From assembly GCA_900708905.1 (NCBI GenBank), contig CAADRB010000067.1, forward strand, positions 1-64,000: 64,000 bases of DNA. Reading direction: 5' to 3'. The notes under the pieces are model-generated. The model ran no database searches. It saw only the letters and a program-made list of their open reading frames with translations, and was not told where the DNA came from. The DNA is from Hymenolepis diminuta (lineage: Eukaryota; Platyhelminthes; Cestoda; Cyclophyllidea; Hymenolepididae). A program made the position numbers and the translations under genes. Below, piece after piece: positions 55,301 through 60,000 of this stretch. The first letter of the stretch is position 1; the number at the start of each line of letters is the position of its first letter.

Positions 55301-56358
55301 ATTTAAATATCAGCAAAAGTGGAAGACAGATAGAAGACAAATACTAAATAATACCTCTGTTATAAAGATTCGAAAAAAAGTTATTCCCAATCCTTTGGGT
55401 ACATATATAGAATTAGAATAACATAAGCAGAGGCTTAGCTTACAGCAATGCAAAAACAGACCAAAATCTAAAGTTACGTATACGTAAAGAACAAGACATC
55501 AGAATATAATCTAATATTTATCCTATCCTTCATGGAGCAATGTTAAAGATATCGTATCAGATTTACGGTAGAAAATACTGAAGAACAAGCTGATTTCAAA
55601 CGAATCCATATAGATTATGGGTATAGTAAAATAAAAATTAAATTCAGTCCCAAGAACAAAGCTTAACTAATAAGAGAAAACAAATTACGTAGCAATATAA
55701 AATAATATTTAGAACGACTTGGCTCAAAAAGCTCAAACGAAAGATAATTTCGCATTGAAAGCGAGACATAAGACCCTATCCATAATGGAAACAAATAAAT
55801 GAGGATGAAAAGGTCTAACCAACAGATATTACTGAAAAGTGACATGTTTTAATGAACCCTCTCATGCAGAATTAAAAAAAAGAATTACGCAAATCAACAG
55901 ATAATAAATTCTTAAGATTCTGTCGAAGACAAAATCCAAATTTAGCCCACCAAATTCATTGGAAAGTTATAAATAAAGTTGGTTGAATGAATCACGCAAT
56001 ATAGCGGGATTTACTAACATACTTTATTGTAAATACAAAGTATTTACTGGGTAGAAGTAACTATGATCAACCATAAAGCAATTATCTCATATTACCAGAG
56101 TAAAAAGTTCAACAAATATTTTATTTACAAATGAGATGTAGGACCATGCATTGAAAGTTCATTTATATGGAACCATGGTCAAATGTGAAACGCTCCTTCA
56201 AGTGAAAAAATATAAACTAAATTAACAAAAGTAATTCGCAAAAGAAATTTAAATTTTCATGCACTTTTGGACTGATAATGGACCTTCTTAATTTATCACA
56301 AATGTTTAATGCACAAACTATGTCTTACACATAGGAACTCACCATCTACAGAACTCAT
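13186..56358 (-). CDS. AFAP1-family actin-filament-associated adaptor with two PH domains
   Basis: AFAP1 proteins link actin filaments to Src-type kinases through SH3-binding prolines, two PH domains and a C-terminal actin-binding segment. Eleven coding exons (each listed) join with every phase conserved into 1150 residues; mammalian members have about 730-820. Residues 6-45 (AVLSELRAFLASEL onward) match the AFAP1 N-terminal helices. Residues 49-64 are proline-rich (PSPPPPPLP). PH1 covers about 275-405 (KWTRLGYCVL to LSWIN). A basic stretch VRRKVADSLNLPKRR follows. PH2 covers about 697-808 (LSWTRRYCALR to MGRWIRGIIEALG), then EPIYDE, as in AFAP1 where Tyr motifs follow PH2. An acidic run lies near 910-930. 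The C-terminal coiled coil of vertebrate members is absent; the protein ends KRRRNNRRRN. Introns total about 39.7 kb. Which paralogue (AFAP1, L1 or L2) cannot be decided. Confidence 0.87.
13327..15400. other. AFAP1-like intron 10
   Basis: 2074 bp between the last two exons. I looked here for the missing AFAP1 coiled-coil exon and found no open frame with heptads and splice sites. Confidence 0.6.
15401..15645 (-). CDS. AFAP1-like exon 10
   Basis: Acceptor TTATTCCAG ends at 15646; donor CTT|GTAAGT. The intron before it is only 74 nt. It encodes TTPTAEISVARSYSCAVQ to FSDGIEEALSAL, without a known domain. Confidence 0.82.
15720..15966 (-). CDS. AFAP1-like exon 9
   Basis: Acceptor ATTTTTTAG ends at 15967; donor TCGG|GTGTTT in phase 1, matched by the next acceptor. 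It encodes a Ser-rich segment (ASHDMLSRSFSSLQVASTSD) of unknown fold. Confidence 0.82.
16456..17186 (-). CDS. AFAP1-like exon 8, PH2 and EPIYDE motif
   Basis: Acceptor CTTTTGATAG ends at 17187; donor CGG|GTATGG. PH2 opens GDIFISIPGRLSWTRRYCAL and closes VMGRWIRGIIEALG. A Ser-rich insert (STSSSSSNIDPNVPSYQ) lies in the first loop. EPIYDEV, a glycine-rich stretch and an acidic run EEEGSEVEEEEDIDND follow. Confidence 0.9.
17310..17600 (+). repeat. Interspersed repeat family B, copy 1
   Basis: Shares with the 29.5, 41.3 and 44.3 kb copies a pyrimidine-rich first half, then ATCCTGTTAGCTTTAG and TTGGTCGGAATCTTAAAGAA followed by GCTTTA...GGATTAATGCTACTTTA. All four are in the same orientation. Confidence 0.6.
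17905..18050 (+). repeat. tRNA-derived SINE-like copy
   Basis: AGTGGCCCAGTGGTCAGCGT resembles a tRNA-type A box (TGGCnnAGTGG). The following GTACGTCTTCCAAGTCAGAG and a 3' body with AAAGTGGCTCC recur in other copies. No intact B box. Confidence 0.45.
19375..19560 (+). repeat. SINE-like copy, 3' body
   Basis: Carries CGCTGGTTAATACGAGTCAA and AATTTCTCAAAAATGGCAGC, matching the bodies of the 49.3 kb and 53.9 kb copies. Confidence 0.4.
20200..20450 (+). mobile_element. Possible solo LTR
   Basis: GC-richer than its surroundings, with GCAGCCAACCAGAAG (CCAAT-like), AGTTATTTAACGG (TATA-like) and CAAATAAGCGATCAA in the same order as the block at 281-497. Ends and target duplications were not identified. 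Confidence 0.3.
23133..23679 (-). CDS. AFAP1-like exon 7, inter-PH linker
   Basis: Acceptor CTTTCGACAG ends at 23680; donor TCTG|GTAAGC. It encodes SSVRRKVADSLNLPKRRSL, which corresponds to the basic segment between the AFAP1 PH domains, then several SPxK/R repeats (SPASPKTPRR, ASPKTRSWR, AASPRKSSD) that look like proline-directed phosphosites. Confidence 0.88.
24986..25333 (-). CDS. AFAP1-like exon 6, inter-PH linker
   Basis: Acceptor TTTTTTATTTAG ends at 25334; donor CAG|GTGTGT, phase 0 at both ends. QINQYAQGITPSR completes the PH1 helix; the rest is Ser/Arg/His-rich with SPRRKSVAV, a basophilic-kinase-like site. Confidence 0.85.
25334..28899. other. AFAP1-like intron 5
   Basis: 3566 bp, AT-rich, no supported exon. 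Minus ORFs at 27565-28031 match nothing and have no consistent phase with flanking exons. Contains the 79-bp tandem pair at 28365. Confidence 0.5.
28365..28510. repeat. Two-copy tandem repeat, period about 79 bp
   Basis: ATTAAACGCCACTTTTATTA at 28365 recurs as ATTAAACGCCACTCTTACTA at 28444. The units stay alignable through TATTGTGGAAA versus TTATGGAAACAG, to AAAGTGACA versus AAGCGACA. Confidence 0.75.
28900..29293 (-). CDS. AFAP1-like exon 5, most of PH1
   Basis: Acceptor CTTCCAACTAG ends at 29294; donor AAT|GTAAGT. The PH fold runs from YTLAGALYHRYKPSKW through RLGYCVLTPDAHLLGF to ALVFAADCEEEALSWIN with the C-terminal helix Trp. A Gly-rich insert (HGGGGGA) sits in a late loop. Confidence 0.9.
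29490..29790 (+). repeat. Interspersed repeat family B, copy 2
   Basis: Contains the shared core TTGGTCGAACTCTTAAAGC, then GGCTTTAATGACAGGATCAG and TACTTCTTTA, preceded by the pyrimidine-rich half with CATTTCTCTCTCATTCC. Confidence 0.6.
33080..33444 (+). pseudogene. GK-like (MAGUK guanylate-kinase) fragment 1
   Basis: A plus-strand frame with two internal stops reads NCNCDVRSLFEDSN and PLIHLSPPHN, then after the stops FEELDISLVKTTQTDGARRG, KKEARHQQLAADKTHLKYSE and LITINNE. The order resembles the C-terminal half of MAGUK GK domains (cLLDV..., PivIFI.PP, ...AR..., YS.LIT..N). No ATP-site residues are present, as MAGUK GK domains are usually inactive. The resemblance comes from memory without an alignment. 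It lies antisense inside an AFAP1-like intron and is broken by stops, so I treat it as a relic. Confidence 0.35.
33882..34066 (+). pseudogene. GK-like (MAGUK guanylate-kinase) fragment 2, exon-like
   Basis: Bounded by a good acceptor (AGTCATTTCAG ending 33881) and donor (GAAAAG|GTAATT), open throughout, phase 1 in and phase 0 out. TTNVRKLDIQPLILFIAQPD matches the GK strand LxPIVIFIxPP, and NFQNLIKAEEECQHAEK resembles the following helix of PALS/MPP-type MAGUKs. It might be a real exon of a nested plus-strand gene or a diverged relic. No partner exon was found. Confidence 0.38.
34990..35131 (-). CDS. AFAP1-like exon 4
   Basis: Acceptor CATATTTTAG ends at 35132; donor CTGAT|GTGAGT. It encodes a Pro/Thr-rich linker (GLPIPPVYPTVIETPVPD) leading into PH1, phase 1 in and phase 2 out. 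Confidence 0.8.
34990..37589. other. Exon 4 and the left part of AFAP1-like intron 3
   Basis: Apart from exon 4 at its left end, no coding exon is supported. The minus ORF at 36029-36352 (107 codons) has no recognisable family. Confidence 0.45.
37590..37838 (+). pseudogene. GK-like fragment 3
   Basis: An 82-codon plus frame from ATG at 37590. EVLKQVFRELLFNHSKYNSV and LYSKITISIPTGKNS resemble the last helix and strand of a MAGUK GK domain (...AR.....L....YS.LIT...). A possible acceptor ATACACAG precedes it. Low-confidence homology; no donor seen before the stop. Confidence 0.28.
37970..38110. promoter_or_regulatory. GC-rich intronic block with two AP-1-type sites
   Basis: Two exact TGAGTCA motifs lie at 37976-37982 and 38065-38071 in a local GC-rich island (GGCGGGCCGGC and CGCGTCGTCG) within an otherwise AT-rich intron of the AFAP1-like gene. 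This could be an enhancer or an internal promoter. An antisense ORF here (37874-38059) does not fit the splice phases. Confidence 0.3.
40035..40180 (+). repeat. SINE-like copy
   Basis: GGTGTCTGCAAAGTCAGGTC, then CCAGTGAGCGTGACTAACCC and GAGTTTCTCATCAGGGAGAC, a layout shared with neighbouring copies. Confidence 0.35.
40203..40400 (+). repeat. tRNA-derived SINE-like copy
   Basis: Contains GGGGTAAACATGCACGTCTG, GAGATCGATGTCCATGAGTG and AAGAGCGGTTTCAGGACGTC, then TGTAAACACTTTCAATAACG. The 49.3 kb copy shares CACGTCTG...GAGATCGA. Confidence 0.5.
40835..41015 (+). repeat. tRNA-derived SINE-like copy
   Basis: CTCGTCTGCGAAGTCAGAGG, the B-box-like GGATTCGATGCCC, TCAGTGCACACCCAGTGAAC, and a 3' end GAAAACACTTTCCCAAATGG that parallels the 40.2 kb copy. 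Confidence 0.5.
41260..41475 (+). repeat. Interspersed repeat family B, copy 3
   Basis: Contains TGGTATCCTGTAGCTTCTAA and TTGGTCCGGCTCCCAAAGC, then AGCTTTAGTTTCAGGATTCG, close to copies 1 and 2. Confidence 0.6.
41731..42071 (-). CDS. AFAP1-like exon 3
   Basis: Acceptor CTTATTTCAG ends at 42072. The donor CTAG|GTTGGT is weak but is the only one keeping phase. It encodes a Ser/Thr-rich linker with ATSPLYEEPVNF, a possible Tyr-phosphorylation or SH2 site resembling the Tyr motifs before PH1 in AFAP1. Confidence 0.8.
43537..43767 (+). pseudogene. GK-like fragment 4
   Basis: A plus frame of 76 codons. PTHINVIETTSSVLLFIRKY with FYVNSPLSKRQ and EFTRFIKSYDNAKT can be laid beside fragment 2 (ILFIAQPD...FHISNLNARL...NFQNLIKAEEEC). 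The similarity is slight and judged by eye. Confidence 0.22.
44260..44530 (+). repeat. Interspersed repeat family B, copy 4 (diverged)
   Basis: Shares the pyrimidine-rich half and GCATCCTGTTAGCCTTG with copy 1. The 3' core has drifted (GAGCCTGATTTGAGGGGA). Confidence 0.45.
45575..45690 (+). repeat. tRNA-derived SINE-like copy
   Basis: GATGGCTCAGCGGTCAACAT is a good A-box match (TGGCTCAGCGG). TCAAAGGTCATCGACTCAAT follows where a B box would be expected. Confidence 0.45.
48975..49055 (-). repeat. tRNA-derived SINE head, minus strand
   Basis: On the minus strand GGTTCGATTC (48978-48987) is an exact B-box core, preceded about 50 nt upstream by ACTGGCTAGGACATCTTACC as a worn A box. Stem pairing is too poor for a functional tRNA. 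Confidence 0.5.
49253..49440 (+). repeat. tRNA-derived SINE-like copy, best preserved
   Basis: CCGGTGGCTAAGTTATTAAC (A-box-like), GCGCACGTCTGTCAAATCGA, GAGATCGACGCTTACTGGTG, TGAATCCAGTGGGGTGATGG, then the 3' body GATTTCTCAAAAAGCGGCTT. Other copies share each block. Confidence 0.55.
51062..51340 (-). CDS. Small intronic ORF, possibly Tctex1-like dynein light chain
   Basis: A 92-codon minus-strand frame inside AFAP1-like intron 2, either starting at ATG 51340 or as a terminal exon after the acceptor AAATGCAG|GTG. VIDDINTLIYDSIS resembles the first helix of Tctex1 light chains (VVDEVxxIVKEAI), and KWEKTYVIAVFKIKP could be the first long strand. The rest, GSYIHSMNCVANVPVNT, lacks the usual Trp-Asp pair. 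I do not regard the assignment as secure. It may be an unrelated gene or a chance frame. Confidence 0.28.
   Translation of the reverse strand: MQVIDDINTLIYDSISLCPASRIEFNKLSAFAFPDDVSTCKWEKTYVIAVFKIKPVKFLYHIGSYIHSMNCVANVPVNTVGGVVAECTFLVK
51430..51669 (+). pseudogene. GK-like fragment 5
   Basis: A 79-codon plus frame ending KAYTTINYSEMITIIGF, which parallels THLKYSELITIN of fragment 1. The preceding KEKSIKKGVKVNRSQSV would be the helix. Very weak alone; listed because it recurs in type and orientation. Confidence 0.2.
53925..54065 (+). repeat. tRNA-derived SINE-like copy
   Basis: GCATGACGATTAATGTAGAC, GTCTGTCCAGATCGACACGT, TCACTGATGTGAATGACCAA and CACGCTGGTTAACTCTGATC parallel the 49.3 kb and 19.4 kb copies. 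Confidence 0.5.
54895..55195 (-). CDS. AFAP1-like exon 2, N-terminal helical and proline-rich region
   Basis: Acceptor with a long pyrimidine tract ending GTTGCAG at 55196; donor CCTAT|GTGAGT. It encodes AVLSELRAFLASELAQN, then PPHVEERRQVLLEHLDLL, then a PxxP stretch and the basic QRQRRLKRH. Confidence 0.88.
55196..56342. other. AFAP1-like intron 1
   Basis: 1147 bp, AT-rich; no further exon recognised. Confidence 0.6.
56343..56358 (-). CDS. AFAP1-like exon 1 (start codon)
   Basis: A 16-nt coding exon, ATG AGT TCT GTA GAT G, followed by the strong donor GTGAGT. It supplies exactly the single base needed by the next exon, and MSSVDAVLSELR mirrors the short lead-in before the AFAP1 N-terminal helix. 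Confidence 0.75.
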
Positions 56359-56841
56359 ACGTTCAGAACAATGAACGCCTTGAAATTCGCGCTCTGTAAA
56401 ACCCGTACGAAAAATCGCAAAACACAAATCAAAAAGCGCATATAGCTAGCTTAAACAATTTATGACATGTCTTATTTTTAAACAGACGAGTTACTTAACC
56501 TTAAAATATTTTAAGAGATACTTTTCAAGATTAATGGGTGGAATTTACGCTTATTTATTGTAAGTTAAACAAAATTTAACATTTGGGCAACTCTCTTTGT
56601 AACATATTTGAAGTGATTACGCTTATTTGGTCAAACTGCTTCAAAAACATTCTAAAACAATTTTCCAAATAAATTTTATCAATTAATTTTTTGTAAAAAC
56701 TTGAAATGATGTCGCGATTTACGCACATATTTGATTTCTTATCACAAAATAAATGACCCGCTAGTGCCAAAATTGCCGATTGATTAAATAAAGCATAAGT
56801 TATCAATGCGAAGAATATTTATTTTTCATTACAAGATGTGT
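56359..56841. other. ESRP-AFAP1 intergenic spacer
   Basis: 483 bp between the ESRP stop and the AFAP1-like ATG on the same strand. It must hold the ESRP 3' end and the AFAP1-like promoter or trans-splice site. No TATA box or recognisable spliced-leader acceptor stands out. The minus ORF at 56576-56806 is antisense-independent AT-rich sequence with no family. Confidence 0.55.
56818..56823 (-). terminator. Polyadenylation signal of the ESRP homologue
   Basis: On the minus strand AATAAA begins 18 nt after the TAA at 56842-56844, implying a very short 3' UTR. Confidence 0.6.
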
Positions 56842-57075
56842 TTAAATATGTTCATTTCTTTGTATCAAGCCGGACAAATTCGAAATCAATGAGATCGTAG
56901 GCGGTGGTACCATACCCATAGGAGTTGTCACCACAATGAATGTATTGTCACGCAGGGTGGCTAATCGGCAGCGTGTCAATGCCAAAGCAGCATCAGTTCG
57001 ATTGGCAAAGATGACAAGATAGGTCGAAGTAGCTTCCTGTCCATTTAGAGGAAGAGGCAGAAACCGTGGTGTGGT
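56842..57075 (-). CDS. ESRP homologue terminal exon
   Basis: Acceptor ATCAAATAG ends at 57076; 77 codons to TAA at 56842-56844. STYLVIFANRTDAALALTRC completes an RRM-like strand-helix pair. Confidence 0.82.
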   Translation of the reverse strand, partial: TTPRFLPLPLNGQEATSTYLVIFANRTDAALALTRCRLATLRDNTFIVVTTPMGMVPPPTISLISNLSGLIQRNEHI

Positions 57076-60000
57076 CTATTTGATGGGAAAAAAGTTTACG
57101 GGTAATTCACCAAAATAATTAAACATCTTTACAGTAATTAGCTTTATAGACATTCAGATTTTTTGTCTAAATATTCACGAAACAATTTCAAACTCACAGA
57201 TAGTAGATGCACAATCGGTGCGTAGAGCGAATTAAGTTCCTCCTGCGTGACGTTTCTTGGTAAGCCTGTGGTTTGTAAGATGCAAGAATTGGTAAAATCA
57301 GTAAAGTTTGTATTTGTATCCAGAGGTAATCGTAAAGGTAGCTGTCTGAGTGACTGTTGGGGAAATAAGGAGGATACTGACATTGATGTTAGTGATGCAG
57401 CTGCTGCCGACTGTGTCTCAAATCCAGTTAGCCCAGACATTTGAGATACTATAATTGCCAGAAAATTAGTATATGAAAATAATTTTTTACTTTATATTAG
57501 GTCTATATTTAAAGAAATTCAAGACCGTCTTGAAGTAAACCAAAAAACAAGAGTCTAGATTTGACACTTTTACGAGGATATTTTCATAAACCTGTAAGTT
57601 CCATATCTGAAACCTGATTAGTCATGGTTCCATTCTTCTGGGCCATTCATCTATTTCGTTTCTGTTAATAAATTTTCTCGTCAATCTGCCATACTTATCA
57701 GTGAATTTAAATATGCAAAACTGTTTTGGTCTTGACCACATTATATTTAATGTACTGAAATAGAGAGGACTATTTCATCTCTCTGCGGTTATCAAAATAT
57801 CAGAAGCTAATCATCTGCTATTGTTGAATTAATTATTTTTATTTCTCTTCTTTTTGAGTTCCAGCTGAACGAAGAGCCGAAGAATTATTTCACAATATCA
57901 AATAGTATGAATAATAAATTAATCATGACAAGTCTACGTTCAATGATTTGAGAATATCGATCAAGTTCTTATGTATTGTTTCCTTTAATATTGACTCTTT
58001 GTGAATTTATCATATCAATGAGCATTTAAACAAATTTACTGTTGCATTGCTCATTTATCCATAACCAAATTGATAAATTAGGCAAATAAATGTCCCATTT
58101 CTTACTTTAAGATAAAAATATAATAATGTTTCCCAAGCCTACCAGATTGTCGAATATTCGAGTCCACTTGCATCTGCATATTCAGCACTCTTGTCGGCAA
58201 TAAATGCTGTGGCAGTCGATTTGAATGTACAAGATTCAACTGAAAATTAAGAGGATCAATTTCGAAGAGGATGAATCGGGGAAGGACACCCGTTGAAGAA
58301 GGCCGTCGGATCAACTCCTCCATGGACCAAACCGCATCGGGAAATTCAGCAAAGAGAAGAAGCCACGAACCATCGGTTAAACAGGTTGTCTAAAACAAAT
58401 TGAATAAAACGATATCAAAAAATATTGAAAAGGTAGAATTAAATTTAATGACAAAATGGCGTACTATTTTACACATCCTATAGATTTTGGCAAACATGTC
58501 CATTCCCAGAAATAATCTCATATTCTGCCTTGAATAAGTTGTAGGTAAGTCGATGATTTGCAAAACAAATCTGGCCCCCCCAGGAGGTAAAGGTCGTGGA
58601 AATGGGCCTTTTGGATCCGTTGGATCATTCAATTCCGTTATCATAGGAAGATTCGGCGTTAGGGGCATTGTCAATAAAAATGAATTGAGAAGGAGTGGAT
58701 TAATAAGTCCAGATGAAATATCCTGAAGTGTTAGATTCCCGGGAAGCCCTGTCGCCGAAATCGGAGCTGTTATGATCGTTGAATTTATTGGAATAGTTGA
58801 AGTAGGATCTGTGATTGTCAATCCAGTTGATTGAGGTTTCAAGAGTTTATTTACCAAACCGGCGATCTTATTACTGCTTGAAATCCCAATTCTTTGTGCA
58901 CTTTGACAAACCTAATGTAACACGAATGAAATCTTCAATGGATTTCTCTCTTTCGGACAAAATCCTATGTTATTACTATAAAAATGAATGAATTTTAATT
59001 TTATTTTTGTTAAATATTATATATATATATACAATTGTGTTGTAAAACAATATCGATCGTTGCTGTGAGCAACACCTGTTTCTTATTGATTTTTATCACC
59101 AAGATATCGGCAATTGCTTATTTATTTTGAACATTTGCGTTTAACTTTCATGAGAATTCGGTAAACAAATTGATATTTTCGAGATTAATCCTCTATATAA
59201 CTAAAAATTTTTTACAATTACCTGAACAGCTTCAGAAGGTGAAGCTTTGAATAACTCGACATATCTTTGACCGAGGTAATTTCTATGCCTTGTCAAAGCT
59301 CTATCTGCGTACAAATTATTCTCGAAGAGAACGAAGGCATCTCCCGTTGGTCTACAGTCAGCGTGAGTTGCAAAGAATATCCCACCTTCCTCATTCAGGA
59401 TTTTTGCATCAACTTGTTCGAAAAACTTCATCTAAAATGAGAAAGAAATGCATACAAATTTGCGCTTAGCATTGGTCATTTCCGTCATGCACAACTTTCT
59501 ATTGGCCAACTGACGAAAATCCGATTATAATGCTTAGGAATTAACCCGAATTAATAACAGATTAAGGTGATTATATTTACACCTCACACAAATTCATTTT
59601 AGACTTTAATGTTTGTAAAGCAAAAAAATAAAACGAATTCTGCATCTGTTAAGTATAATATAAAGCACACATGTATTCAATAAAGTATGGTTAAATATTA
59701 ATAAACCTTTAAGCATGTTAACTTTGGAAAAAAATAAAACTACTAGTAATGTATGTTAGGATGAGTATTTCCGATAATTGGTATCAGCCCAATGTTTCAT
59801 TTTGTGACGATTCAGCGGCAAAATTCAAAGTGTTTCAGAGTACAAATTCGAATCGAACACATCTACTGAATAATTGTTAGTAGCATTATATTTTTAACCA
59901 CAGACATTCATGACTAAATTGCATATTCAATTTCCACTAAATGTAATCAAGTTTGACTTTGTACCGAGATTTAGAAATTTTTTATTTAAATTTCACCATG

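Noticed and set aside
57247..57444. 65-codon plus ORF
   Set aside because: Antisense to ESRP exon i.
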